In this document: one piece after another, positions 31,439-42,103 of the stretch | Numbering within the stretch: position 1 is the first letter of the stretch | How the letters are laid out: each line of letters begins with the position of its first letter | DNA from: Devosia litorisediminis | GTDB lineage: Bacteria > Pseudomonadota > Alphaproteobacteria > Rhizobiales > Devosiaceae | Direction of reading: 5' to 3' | Length of the DNA stretch: 64,000 nucleotides | NCBI RefSeq assembly: GCF_018334155.1 | Contig: NZ_JAGXTP010000001.1 | Span: 310,001-374,000 of the forward strand | Made by a program: the position numbers and the translations under genes | The notes under the pieces: generated by a model | Told to the model about the DNA's origin: nothing | Databases searched by the model: none | What the model saw: the letters and a program-made list of their open reading frames with translations, nothing else

Positions 31439-33847
31439 TCACACCAGATAAGCCGCAGAGATCAGGCCCGACAGGCCAACAATATCGTCAGCCAGCTTAT
31501 CGAGCCGTTCGGGCGTCATGTCGCCGGCATCGGCGATGCGCAGTTCGGTTTCGAGCTCGAGCGCGGCCTTGGCGGCAGGCGACAATTGCCCTTCGACGAT
31601 CCCGCCGGGTAGCTTGTCGATCTGGGCCCGCAAGCGGTCGAGCTGGAAGATGACCGAGCGTGGGTTGAGCGGGTCCAGGATCAGCAGGTCGATGGCGCTC
31701 TGCGCACCCGCGCTCACCGAATAGCGGCGCCGATGGCTCATCACGCTGTCGCCAATTTCGAGCAGCATCTCGACCGACCCGACCGGGGCATCCTCATGGG
31801 TCAACCAGGAGACAATGCGGGCAATCTGCATGGCGCGCTCAAGGCGGCGACCGAGCTCGAGGAAGCGCCAGCCGGCAAAGCGGTACATGTTTTCGTGCAC
31901 CAGACCGGAAAAGCCCGCGAGCTTGCGCAGCAAGACGGTCATGGCATGAGCGGAGTCATCCCCCGGCCGGACGCGCCTGGCAAAGCGCTGCGCTGTTTTT
32001 TGCAGGTCATTGAGCGCCAGCCAGCCATCGGGCGAAAAGCGATCTCGGATCTGTCCGGCGCTGTGCACGGCGCTGTTGATCGAGGCCAGCAACCCCTGTG
32101 GCATGGGCTGGGCGGCGTCGACATCGATGCTGTCCAGGAAGTCGGCGCAGTGGGTCAGGATCGGCAAATCTGTCTTGGACAGTTCGGCCAGCCGGGCGTT
32201 ATAGGCGCGCAGAATGCGCAGCGTGGCCTCGGTGCGTTCGGCATAGCGCCCCAGCCAGATCAGATTGTCGGCGGCGCGACTGGGCAGATCGCCCACGGCG
32301 GCGCGCACCATCTGCTTGCCGTCCTGGGGCAACAGGGAAATGTGTTCTACCGGCTTGGAGGAGAGCACCCAGACGTCGGCCGCCTGACCGCCGCGCTGCA
32401 TGGCAATGGCGCTTGTATCAAGGCTTGAGCCGACGCGGGCAAAGCCGCCGGGCATGATGGTCCAGCCGTTCTCGGTGCGTGCCGCGTAGACGCGCAAGGT
32501 GATGGGACGTGGCTGCAATTTACCATCGACATAGACCGGCGCGGTCGAGAGTTGCACCTGTTCCTGACCGACGTAATTGGCCCCATTGGCGCGGATGCGT
32601 TCGATCAGGCGCGCCTTTTCGTCGGGCGGGATGGTCGAACCCAGCTTGGTGCCGCGCAGATCGTCAAAGGGCAGGTTGGTCGCAAAGGCAGGGCCGATCA
32701 TCAGATCGTCGAAATTGTCGATGACCTGCTGCTGCTCGCCGGGCTGACCGCACCACCAGGTGGCGATTTCGGGCAGCAGCAGCGGCGTGTCGAGCAGTTT
32801 GCGCGAAAGGCGTGGCATGAAGGCTGCCAGAGCGCGGGTTTCCAGCAGGCCGGTACCCAGCGCATTGATCATCGATATCGACCCCTGCCGCAAGGCCTCG
32901 ACCATGCCGGGCGTGCCAATGCGACTGTCATAACGCAGTTCGAGCGGGTCAACGAAAGAGGCGTCCATGCGGCGCCAGAGGGCGCTGACCGGCATCGGCC
33001 CCGCAACCGTGCGAACCATGACCTTGCCGTCCTGAACGATCAGGTCTTCGCCTTCGAGCAGGACCAGACCAAGATAGCGGGCGATATAGGCGTGTTCGAA
33101 ATAGGTTTCGTTAAGCTGGCCTGGGGTGAGGATGCCCACCCAACCACCATCGCGCTTGGCATCGGCAAACAGCATGTCGCGGAAATCGCGGAAGAAGCCA
33201 GCCAGCCGCTGCACGTTCATATTGGCGTAGATGTCGCTCAGCGCATGAGTGGTGGCGACACGGTTCTCCAACGCAAAACCGGCGCCGGAAGGCGCCTGGG
33301 TCCGATCGCCAAGTACCCACCAGGCACCATCAGGACCGCGCCCGAGTTCGAAGGCGCAGAAGTGCAGATAATGACCACTGGCTGGTTTGACACCGACCAG
33401 CGGGCGCAGGAATTCGCTGTTCTGTGCAACCAGTTCGGGCGGCAGCAGGCCCTGCTGGACGAGATTGTTGTCGCCATAGATATCGGCGACGACCATTTCG
33501 AGCAGTTCGGCGCGCTGGATGAGGCCGGTGCTGATGCGTTCCCAATCAGCTTCGTCGATCAGCAACGGGACATGGGCCAACGGCCAATCGCGTTCCTTGG
33601 ATTCTGCGCCATCATAGGTGCGATAAAACACCCCTGCATCGCGCAGATACTGGTCAGCACGTTCAAAGCGGGCGCTGAGTTCTTCCGCCCCCAGAGCATC
33701 AAACGCGGCCATCAATTCGGCCCAGCCCGGCCGGATATTGCCGGCCGGATCGATCATTTCGTCGGGGACACCCGGGCGCAGCTGGTAGTCAGCAATAATG
33801 CTGGGGCCTGCTGCGGGCGCGTCGGGCTCTTGGTCTGTCATGGTCAT
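31439..33847 (-). CDS. Fusion of circularly permuted ATP-grasp ligase and alpha-E domain
   Basis: An 802-residue protein that joins two families often encoded separately. Residues about 90-480 are a circularly permuted type-2 ATP-grasp (former DUF404/407), with GVKPASGHYLHFCAFELGRGPDG, GLVLLEGEDLIVQDGKVMVRTVAG and LPRLSRKLLDTPLLLPEIATWWCG. Residues about 510-800 are a helical alpha-E domain (former DUF403), beginning NLIWLGRYAERTEATLRILRAYN. The ATP-grasp part is expected to form an amide or peptide bond using ATP; the substrate is not known. It starts four bases after the upstream gene and overlaps the next. A second ATG at 33841 is possible. Confidence 0.87.
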   Translation of the reverse strand: MTMTDQEPDAPAAGPSIIADYQLRPGVPDEMIDPAGNIRPGWAELMAAFDALGAEELSARFERADQYLRDAGVFYRTYDGAESKERDWPLAHVPLLIDEADWERISTGLIQRAELLEMVVADIYGDNNLVQQGLLPPELVAQNSEFLRPLVGVKPASGHYLHFCAFELGRGPDGAWWVLGDRTQAPSGAGFALENRVATTHALSDIYANMNVQRLAGFFRDFRDMLFADAKRDGGWVGILTPGQLNETYFEHAYIARYLGLVLLEGEDLIVQDGKVMVRTVAGPMPVSALWRRMDASFVDPLELRYDSRIGTPGMVEALRQGSISMINALGTGLLETRALAAFMPRLSRKLLDTPLLLPEIATWWCGQPGEQQQVIDNFDDLMIGPAFATNLPFDDLRGTKLGSTIPPDEKARLIERIRANGANYVGQEQVQLSTAPVYVDGKLQPRPITLRVYAARTENGWTIMPGGFARVGSSLDTSAIAMQRGGQAADVWVLSSKPVEHISLLPQDGKQMVRAAVGDLPSRAADNLIWLGRYAERTEATLRILRAYNARLAELSKTDLPILTHCADFLDSIDVDAAQPMPQGLLASINSAVHSAGQIRDRFSPDGWLALNDLQKTAQRFARRVRPGDDSAHAMTVLLRKLAGFSGLVHENMYRFAGWRFLELGRRLERAMQIARIVSWLTHEDAPVGSVEMLLEIGDSVMSHRRRYSVSAGAQSAIDLLILDPLNPRSVIFQLDRLRAQIDKLPGGIVEGQLSPAAKAALELETELRIADAGDMTPERLDKLADDIVGLSGLISAAYLV

Positions 33848-33850
33848 GGG

Positions 33851-36800
33851 TTACCAGAAGCGCGGCGGCCGACGCAGGTCAAGCGTCAACGGGAATTCGT
33901 CCGCAGGCTTTTCGGCGCGGAAGTCGAAGCCGCCTGCGGTGTAATTCTGCGGCAGGAAGCGCGCCAGACGGCGGGCTTCGGCTTCATTGCCATTGACGGG
34001 GAAGGTGTCGTAGCTGCGGCCGCCGGGATGGGCGACATGATAGACGCAGCCGCCAACGGGTCGCTGGGTCCACAGATCAAAGATATCAAACACCAGCGGC
34101 GTGTTGACCGGCAGGGCAGGGTGCAGGCCTGAGGCCGGCTGCCACGCCTTGAAGCGCACACCGGCCACGCTGACGCCCTCGGTCTGGGTGGGGCGCAGTG
34201 GCACAGGACGTTGATTGCAGGTGACGGCATAGCGATCGGGGTTAAGCCCTTCGAGCTTGACCTGCAGGCGCTCCACCGAGCTGTCAACGAAGCGGACGGT
34301 ACCGCCAATGGCGCCCTGCTCACCCATGACGTGCCAAGGCTCAAGCGCCTGACGCAGTTCGAGCTTCATGCCCTCGTATTCGACCTCACCGCAGAACGGG
34401 AAGCGGAATTCGAGCTGGGCGGCGAACCAGGCGGGATCGATCTTGAAGCCGTGGCGATCCAAGTCCGCGATGACGTCGAGGAAATCCTGCCAGACGTAAT
34501 GGGGCAGCATGAAGCGATCATGCAGCGTAGTGCCCCAGCGGGTAAAACCACCATCAAGCGGGTTGGTCCAGTAGCGTGCGATGATGGCTCTGACGAGAAC
34601 TTGCTGGGCCAGTGCCATGCGGGCATTGGGCGGCATCTCGAAACCGCGGAATTCGACTAGGCCAAGACGGCCGGTCGGGCCATCGGGCGAGAACAGCTTG
34701 TCGATGCAGATTTCAGAACGATGGGTGTTGCCGGTGACATCTACTAGCAAATTGCGGAACAGCCGATCAACTAGCCAAGGCAGCGGTGCGGGCTGACCCG
34801 ATTGCGGGTGCGGCACCTGCGACATGGCGATTTCGAGTTCGTAGAGGCTGTCATGTCGCGCCTCGTCAAACCGCGGGGCCTGACTGGTCGGTCCAATAAA
34901 CAGGCCCGAGAACAGGTAGCTCATGGCCGGGTGCCGCTGCCAATGCAGCACCAGCGACTTGAGCAGATCGGGCCGGCGCAGGAAGGGGCTGTCATCGGGT
35001 GTGGCGCCACCGACAACGACGTGATTACCGCCGCCGGTGCCGGTGTGGCGACCATCGATCATGAACTTGTCAGCACCCAAACGGGACTGGCGGGCCTCTT
35101 CATAGATCGCGGTGGTGGTAGCGACGCAGTCGTCCCAGCTTGAAGCGGGGTGAATATTGACCTCGATGACGCCGGGATCGGGCGCCACGCGGATGACGTT
35201 GAGGCGTGGGTCATGTGGGGGCGCATAGCCCTCCAGGTGAACCGGCTGGCCGACATGTCGGGCGGCAGCCTCAACGGCGGTGATCAGTTCGAGATAGTCC
35301 TCGAGCCGTTCGACCGGGGGCAGGAAGACGCACAGGCGATGATCGCGAATTTCGGCGGTGACGGCGGTGCGTACTTCGCCCTCGATCTCGCTGATTTCCT
35401 GTTCGGTCCGGTCCTGTTGTTCGGTCGCGGCAGTGAAATCGGCGGTGGTCTGGGCGCGTGGATCAGCCTCAAGGCCTGTCTTCTGGCGCGCCAGAATTTC
35501 CTCTGGATCGGGCAGGGCGCCGCGCGGCGCGCCGGGGTCCTGGGCCACAACATGGGGATAGCTGGTGGCATCGATATGCTTGAGCGAGCTGAGCGGCAGG
35601 CGATAGCCGGCCGGGCTGTCACCGGGTGCCAGAAACAACTTGCCCCGCCGGGTCTTCCAGACTTCGGTCAGCCATGGGCTGGAGGCCGCTGCATTCCAGC
35701 GCTGGATGGGCAGGACGTAACCAGTGGGGTTGGTCAGGCCGCGTTCAAACACCTTGGCGATGCGCGAGCGGGCCTCTGGATCGGCTAGCTCGGAATTGGC
35801 TGGATCGACGTTCTCGGGCAGGTTGGCTTCCTTGAGCAGCCACTCGCCGGGATCCTCATAGGCCTCGGCGATGGTTTCGCCGGTGAGGCCGAGATTCTTC
35901 GCAAAGCTGTCGAGAAATTTGCGGGCATCTTCATGCGTGGCATCGGTTTTGACGCCTTCGCGGGCGATGAGCTTTTCGTCAGACCAGATCGGCTTGCCGT
36001 CCAGCCGCCAATAGAGCGAGAAGGTCCAGCGCGGCAGCGTCTCGCCGGGGTACCACTTGCCCTGTCCATAATGCAGCATGCCGTTGGGGGCAAAGCGCTC
36101 GCGCAGGCGACGGATCAGATCGTCGGCCAGGATGCGCTTGGTGGGGCCGACGGCGCCGGTGTTCCACTCATCGGCTTCGAAGTCATCAATAGACACAAAG
36201 GTCGGCTCGCCGCCCATGGTCAGGCGGACGTCGTTATCGGCGAGCACCTGATCGACCTGATGGCCGAGCGCATCAAGTTCTTCCCAGCTCTCATCGGAAA
36301 AAGGCTTGGTGATGCGCGGATGCTCGGCGACCCGGTCGACGCGCATGTCGAAGTCGAATTCGACTTCAGCATAGGAAGCGGTGCCCGAGATCGGCGCTGC
36401 ATTGCGGTAGTGCGGGGTGGCGGCCAGGGGAACGTGGCTTTCGCCAGTCAGCAGGCCCGAGGTTGGGTCAAGACCGACCCAGCCCGCGCCGGGCAGGTAG
36501 ACCTCGCACCAGGCGTGCAGATCGGTGAAATCGTGATCGGTCCCCGCAGGGCCATCCAGCGAGACCAGATCGGGCTTGAGCTGAATGAGGTAGCCGGAAA
36601 CGAAACGCGCAGCGAAGCCGAGATTGCGCAATACCTGCACCAGCAGCCAGCTGGAGTCGCGGCAGCTCCCCTTGGCATTGGCCAGGGTTTCCTCGGGTGT
36701 CCAGACGCCGGTTTCCATGCGCACGACATAGGCGAGGTGCTGCTGAATACTGGCATTGATGCCGGTGACAAAGTTCACCGTGTTCATCGGTGTCTTGTCG

Positions 36801-37201
36801 ATGCCGTCGATGAATTTTTGCAGCAGTGGGCCGACCGGCTCGGGTTGCATATAGATGGACAGATCGGGGCGGATGTCCTGAGGATATTCGAACGGGAATA
36901 TCTCGGCGCTTTCTTCGACAAAGAAATCGAAGGGATTGTAGACCGTCATGTCGGCCACCAGATCGACTTCGATCTTGAGCTCGGTGACAGGCTCGGGAAA
37001 GACGATGCGGGTCAGGAAATTGCCATAGGGGTCCTGCTGCATATTGACGAAATGCAGGGACGGCGAGACCTTGAGCGAATAGCTCAATACCTTGGTCTTT
37101 GAGTGCGACGCCGGCTGCAGCCTGATGATCTGCGGCTGCAGATAGACCGGACGGTCATACTTGTAGTGAGTCAGGTGATAAACGGCGGCTTTGATCGACA
37201 T
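33851..37201 (-). CDS. Transglutaminase-DUF2126 two-part protein
   Basis: A 1116-residue cytoplasmic protein. The first ~300 residues are a transglutaminase-like module with an N-terminal beta domain, Cys in AKGSCRDSSWLLVQ, His in DLHAWCEVYLPG and Asp in WVGLDPTSG. The remaining ~800 residues are the DUF2126 region (for example LTMGGEPTFVSIDDFEADEWN, DGRHTGTGGGNHVVVGG, PLPWLVDRLFRNLLVDVTGNTHR and LVEFRGFEMPPNARM), which is glutamine-synthetase/amidoligase-like in character. It leads a three-gene operon. Clusters with these families recur in many bacteria and are proposed to make a peptide tag or small peptide, but no product is known. Confidence 0.88.
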   Translation of the reverse strand: MSIKAAVYHLTHYKYDRPVYLQPQIIRLQPASHSKTKVLSYSLKVSPSLHFVNMQQDPYGNFLTRIVFPEPVTELKIEVDLVADMTVYNPFDFFVEESAEIFPFEYPQDIRPDLSIYMQPEPVGPLLQKFIDGIDKTPMNTVNFVTGINASIQQHLAYVVRMETGVWTPEETLANAKGSCRDSSWLLVQVLRNLGFAARFVSGYLIQLKPDLVSLDGPAGTDHDFTDLHAWCEVYLPGAGWVGLDPTSGLLTGESHVPLAATPHYRNAAPISGTASYAEVEFDFDMRVDRVAEHPRITKPFSDESWEELDALGHQVDQVLADNDVRLTMGGEPTFVSIDDFEADEWNTGAVGPTKRILADDLIRRLRERFAPNGMLHYGQGKWYPGETLPRWTFSLYWRLDGKPIWSDEKLIAREGVKTDATHEDARKFLDSFAKNLGLTGETIAEAYEDPGEWLLKEANLPENVDPANSELADPEARSRIAKVFERGLTNPTGYVLPIQRWNAAASSPWLTEVWKTRRGKLFLAPGDSPAGYRLPLSSLKHIDATSYPHVVAQDPGAPRGALPDPEEILARQKTGLEADPRAQTTADFTAATEQQDRTEQEISEIEGEVRTAVTAEIRDHRLCVFLPPVERLEDYLELITAVEAAARHVGQPVHLEGYAPPHDPRLNVIRVAPDPGVIEVNIHPASSWDDCVATTTAIYEEARQSRLGADKFMIDGRHTGTGGGNHVVVGGATPDDSPFLRRPDLLKSLVLHWQRHPAMSYLFSGLFIGPTSQAPRFDEARHDSLYELEIAMSQVPHPQSGQPAPLPWLVDRLFRNLLVDVTGNTHRSEICIDKLFSPDGPTGRLGLVEFRGFEMPPNARMALAQQVLVRAIIARYWTNPLDGGFTRWGTTLHDRFMLPHYVWQDFLDVIADLDRHGFKIDPAWFAAQLEFRFPFCGEVEYEGMKLELRQALEPWHVMGEQGAIGGTVRFVDSSVERLQVKLEGLNPDRYAVTCNQRPVPLRPTQTEGVSVAGVRFKAWQPASGLHPALPVNTPLVFDIFDLWTQRPVGGCVYHVAHPGGRSYDTFPVNGNEAEARRLARFLPQNYTAGGFDFRAEKPADEFPLTLDLRRPPRFW

Positions 37202-37286
37202 GCGCGTGCGTCGCTCTCTTCAGGCCACAAAACAGATTGGCAGCCTATCGAGTGTAGCGACGGACCGCCAGCACGCATCTTGCAGA

Positions 37287-38873
37287 TCAGACCATCGTGT
37301 CGATGATCTGTCTTTGGCGCAGCATTTCGAGGAATATCCGGTAGTCCTTGTCAAATTGCGGCCGGGCTGCCGCTTCGGGCGTACGGGAGCGGCCTCCCTG
37401 CTGCATGGCCGCGCATGCCTGATCAAGGCTGGGATAGAGACCTGCTGCGGTGGCGGCGACCATTGCCATGCCCAGCAGCGTCGCGTCCTTGGCGGCCGAT
37501 TCCACGACGGTGCAGCCCGTTGCGTCTGCATAGAGCTCCATCAGAATGGCATTCTTGGTATGGCCGCCGGTGACATGGAGCGTGTCGATGGCGTAGCCGC
37601 GCGTATTCAAAGTCTCCAGAATATGGCGCACGCCCAGGGCAATGGAGACACAAGTGCGCCAATAGAGCCGACAGAGCGAGTCGAAATCGCTGTCCAGGGT
37701 CAGGCCAGAGATAACCCCCAGCGCGAAGGGATCGCCCAGCGGCGAGCGGTTGCCGTGAAAGTCTGGCAGCACATGGAGGCGATCGGAAAGTGCCAGCCCC
37801 TCGCTCTGGCGCAGTTGCATAATGCGGCTGGCGATGGCGCTGTGCATTGTTGAATCTGGTTCCCCCCCGGCGCTGTGCAGGCGAATGATGTGATCAAGCA
37901 GCGCGCCGGTGGCTGACTGGCCACCTTCATTGAGCCAGACCCCGGGCAGCACCGCCCCAAAATAGGGGCCCCAGACGCCGGAAGTTGGACGATCTTCGGC
38001 CGACAGCGCCATGACGCAGCTGGAGGTGCCGGCAATCAGTGCGAGGTGGCGGTCGATGGTGTCGACATCCCGGGTGAAGGCGCCCAGCACGCCCAAGGCG
38101 CCGGCATGGGCGTCGATCAAGCCGGCACCGACATGGCAGGCGGTGGTCAGGCCGAGATCGGCGGCGGCAGTTGGGGTGAGTGCGCCCAGATCGGCACCAA
38201 CGGGACTGGCCTGATCGGGCAAGCACGCTTTTTCCAGCAGATCCTCTAGGCCGATGCGGGCTAGAAAATCGGCCTGCCAGCTGGGGGTCTTGTGGGCCAG
38301 ATAGGTCCATTTGCAGGTCAGGGTTGATTGCGAGCGCGCCTGGGAGCCTGTGGCTTTCCAAGAGAGAAAGTCGGCCAGATCGAACATCATGCCGGCGCGG
38401 GCCCAGGTCTGTGGCAGATGGCGCTTGAGCCACATCAACTTGGGGGCTTCCATTTCGGGCGACATGACGCCACCAGCAAAATTGAGCACTTCATGGCCGG
38501 TGCGGGTGCATTCATCGGCCTGACTGAGTGCGCGGTGGTCCAGCCAGACAATGGTGTCCCAGCGATCGTCGCCGCTGGTCGAAACGGTCAGCGGGTGCCC
38601 CTGAGCGTCGCGAACCACAAGCGAACAGGTTGCGTCAAAGCCCAGCCCGACGACCTGTTCCGGCCTGGCCTCCGCAATGGCCATGGCCTGGCGGACAGCA
38701 GCACAAACGGCTTTCCAGATCTGTTCGCTGTCGTGTTCGGCATGGTTGGCATCGGGCCGGTTCATGGCGATCGAATGCTCGGCGCGGCCCAGGAGCACGC
38801 CTTCAGGCGTCAGTACGCCTGCTCGGGCACTGCCGGTGCCCACATCTACTGCCACCAAGAGCTTTGTCGTCAA
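37287..38873 (-). CDS. FGGY-family carbohydrate kinase (ribulokinase-like)
   Basis: A 528-residue sugar kinase. The N-terminal actin-like fold starts VAVDVGTGSARAGVLTPEG and includes GFDATCSLVV and DHRA. The second half carries AGTSSCVMAL, DFHGNRSPLGDP and GGHTKNAILMEL, all typical of the ribulokinase branch of FGGY kinases. The usual substrates are D- or L-ribulose and related ketoses produced from polyols. The start is TTG at 38873, two bases after the HAD gene stop. It is the last gene of the polyol operon behind mtlK and the phosphatase. Xylulose as substrate cannot be excluded. Confidence 0.86.
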   Translation of the reverse strand: MTTKLLVAVDVGTGSARAGVLTPEGVLLGRAEHSIAMNRPDANHAEHDSEQIWKAVCAAVRQAMAIAEARPEQVVGLGFDATCSLVVRDAQGHPLTVSTSGDDRWDTIVWLDHRALSQADECTRTGHEVLNFAGGVMSPEMEAPKLMWLKRHLPQTWARAGMMFDLADFLSWKATGSQARSQSTLTCKWTYLAHKTPSWQADFLARIGLEDLLEKACLPDQASPVGADLGALTPTAAADLGLTTACHVGAGLIDAHAGALGVLGAFTRDVDTIDRHLALIAGTSSCVMALSAEDRPTSGVWGPYFGAVLPGVWLNEGGQSATGALLDHIIRLHSAGGEPDSTMHSAIASRIMQLRQSEGLALSDRLHVLPDFHGNRSPLGDPFALGVISGLTLDSDFDSLCRLYWRTCVSIALGVRHILETLNTRGYAIDTLHVTGGHTKNAILMELYADATGCTVVESAAKDATLLGMAMVAATAAGLYPSLDQACAAMQQGGRSRTPEAAARPQFDKDYRIFLEMLRQRQIIDTMV

Positions 38874-38875
38874 AC

Positions 38876-39592
38876 CTAGCGCGCCCTCTTCTCGGTTCGC
38901 AGCGAGCGTACTAGATCGGGAAGGGCATGCATATCGTCGAATATGGCGTCAGGGTGCAACGCGGTAATCGCTGGGCGCAGACCGCCTGGGGTGGCGTGGC
39001 TGCCCCCTACATAGCCAAGCACTCGCATGCCCGCGCGCTGTGCAGCGGTGATTCCTGCTGGACTGTCTTCAATCACCAGGCAATTGGCGGGTGCGACGTG
39101 CATCTGGCTGGCTGCGTAAAGGAAAAGGTCCGGCGCGGGCTTACCGTTGTCTACCATTGAGGCTGAATAGATATGCCCGGCGAAGTGGGGCAACAGTCCA
39201 GTCAGTTCAAGGCTGAGATGAATGCGTTCGGGCATGGATGATGAAGCGACGCAGCATGGTGTCTTGAGCAGATCAAGGACTTCGGGCAGTCCCGGATTGG
39301 CCCGCAGGCTCTGGCGGTAAAGCGCGTAGAGGTTGGTCCGCATGGACTGCAAGGCGGACGGGCCGAGAGGAGCGCCGTGATTATCGTGCAGGCTGGCTGA
39401 TATGGAACTCAGCGAGCGGCCGAGGAAGTCTCGATAGGCATCCTCGGGCGCGATGGTGATGCCCTGCTCGGCAATGGCGTCTACCAGCACCTGCATGGCC
39501 AGCGGTTCGCTGTCGACCAACACCCCATCACAATCGAAAATGATCAGATCAATGGGCACCTGTGGGCGGTCTGGATGGGGTAGGGCTGACAC
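38876..39592 (-). CDS. HAD-superfamily phosphatase/phosphoglucomutase-like protein
   Basis: A 238-residue HAD-IA protein. Motif I with nucleophile Asp is IIFDCDGVLVDSEPLA, motif II is ASSSMPERIHLSL, and motifs III and IV are KPAPDLFLYA and VIEDSPAGITAA. The layout is like beta-phosphoglucomutase and sugar-phosphate phosphatases. The GTG start has AGG upstream and lies 7 bases after the mtlK stop. HAD proteins of this type occur in smo/mtl operons of rhizobia and Rhodobacter relatives. A housekeeping role on sugar phosphates made in the pathway is probable. Confidence 0.85.
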   Translation of the reverse strand: MSALPHPDRPQVPIDLIIFDCDGVLVDSEPLAMQVLVDAIAEQGITIAPEDAYRDFLGRSLSSISASLHDNHGAPLGPSALQSMRTNLYALYRQSLRANPGLPEVLDLLKTPCCVASSSMPERIHLSLELTGLLPHFAGHIYSASMVDNGKPAPDLFLYAASQMHVAPANCLVIEDSPAGITAAQRAGMRVLGYVGGSHATPGGLRPAITALHPDAIFDDMHALPDLVRSLRTEKRAR

Positions 39593-39599
39593 GCTGGAC

Positions 39600-41078
39600 C
39601 TAGAGGGTTCCGGCCAGATAGTGCTCGAGCGTCGCCTTGGTGCCCGATAACCAGAGGGTGTTCAGGGCGTGGGTGAAATCTTTGACGAAGCTCGTGTTGT
39701 TTGCCAGCTCGCCATAGATATCGCTCATGGACAGCCAGGCGCTTGGGTCGGCCTTGGCCAGGCCGGCCTGGGTGTTGAGCCGGTCCCAATTGGGATCATT
39801 GGCTTCGATCACTGTGCCGGCATCGGTGGTGCCAAAGCAATAGCGGCACCATAGGGCTGATACCAAGGCCAGGCCCTTGGCAGACTGGCCTGCTGTCACG
39901 CGATCCAGGGCAGACGGAATGATGAATTTGGGCTGGCGGTTAGAGCCGTCCAGCGCCAGCCGGCGGGTGGTGTCGGCAATCTTGGGATTGGCGAAGCGAC
40001 GCTCGCAAAGGGCGAAATAGTCGTCGAGATTGGTATCGGGAACGGGCGGTACAACGGGGATGATTTCGTCGCGTTCGACCTTGGCCAGGAACGCCCCAAC
40101 CGTGGGGTCTGCCATGGCATCGTGGACGAACTGGATATCGAGCAGGGCCGCAGGATAGGCGATGGTCGCATGTCCGCCATTGAGAATGCGGATCTTCATC
40201 AACTCATAGGGGGCGACGTCCGGCACAAACTGCACGCCGACCTTTTCCAGCGCCGGTCGACCGGCAGGGAAGTTGTCCTCGAGCACCCATTGCTTGAAGC
40301 TCTCGCAGAAGACAGGCCAATTGTCCTGGATCCCGAAATTGTCTGCGAGCAATTGCGTCTCGCGCGGGGAGGTGGCGGGCGTGATGCGATCGACCATGCC
40401 ATTGGGGAAGGCAACGTTGTTGCTGACCCAGTCAGCCAGCCCCAGATCGATAAGCTTTGCCATGCCGATCACCGCGTTCTCGGTGACGTGCCCATTGCCG
40501 GGAATGTTATCGCAGCTCATCACGGTGAAGGGCACGGTGCCAGCATCCCTGCGGCGCAGCAGGCCGGCCAGGATCAGGCCAAAGGCAGTGCGCGGCGCGG
40601 CCATATTGGCAACATCGAAGGCAATGTCGGGATGGGTGGGATCAAACTTCTGGCTGGCCGGGTCGATGTAATAACCGCCCTCGGTGATGGTCAGCGAAAC
40701 GATACGGATAGCGGGATCGGCCAGCCGCTCAATGACAGCTTCGCTGTCGCCGGGACGCAAATAATCGATCATGGCACCGGTCACCCGGGCGCTGCTGCTA
40801 TCGGCTTCCTGCTCGACCACAGTGGTCAGCCAGTCCTGTTCAGCCAGCTTCTGGCGCATGGCCTCGTCAGCAGCGCGAACGCCAGCACCCACCAGAGCCC
40901 AATCGTGATCGGCACCGGTGGCAAACAGGTCGTCGAGATAGACGGCCTGATGCGCGCGGTGGAAATTGCCGATACCGAAATGGACGATGCCGGCGGTGAG
41001 GTCATCCCGACGGTAGCCCGGCACCGATGCCGTGGCAGAAATGGCGTCCAGGGTCTTGGCCGAGAGCTTGGTGGTCAT
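39600..41078 (-). CDS. mtlK: Mannitol (polyol) 2-dehydrogenase
   Basis: A 492-residue long-chain polyol dehydrogenase that oxidises D-mannitol (and often arabitol or sorbitol) to the ketose with NAD+. The Rossmann part shows IVHFGIGNFHRAHQAVYLDDL. The substrate domain has MSCDNIPGNGHVTENAV, the catalytic Lys region VLEDNFPAGRPALEKVGVQFVPDVAPYELMKIRILNGGH, and the Asn-His of the active site. The start has AGGACACCCAC upstream and lies 9 bases after smoK. The neighbouring Smo-type transporter supports polyols as substrates. Confidence 0.92.
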   Translation of the reverse strand: MTTKLSAKTLDAISATASVPGYRRDDLTAGIVHFGIGNFHRAHQAVYLDDLFATGADHDWALVGAGVRAADEAMRQKLAEQDWLTTVVEQEADSSSARVTGAMIDYLRPGDSEAVIERLADPAIRIVSLTITEGGYYIDPASQKFDPTHPDIAFDVANMAAPRTAFGLILAGLLRRRDAGTVPFTVMSCDNIPGNGHVTENAVIGMAKLIDLGLADWVSNNVAFPNGMVDRITPATSPRETQLLADNFGIQDNWPVFCESFKQWVLEDNFPAGRPALEKVGVQFVPDVAPYELMKIRILNGGHATIAYPAALLDIQFVHDAMADPTVGAFLAKVERDEIIPVVPPVPDTNLDDYFALCERRFANPKIADTTRRLALDGSNRQPKFIIPSALDRVTAGQSAKGLALVSALWCRYCFGTTDAGTVIEANDPNWDRLNTQAGLAKADPSAWLSMSDIYGELANNTSFVKDFTHALNTLWLSGTKATLEHYLAGTL

Positions 41079-41087
41079 GTGGGTGTC

Positions 41088-42092
<1,005 letters not shown>

Positions 42093-42103
42093 TTTTCTAG
42101 TCC

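Noticed and set aside
32552..34132. 526-codon frame antisense to the ATP-grasp/alpha-E gene
   Set aside because: No recognisable domain; the opposite strand encodes clear conserved families across the whole span.
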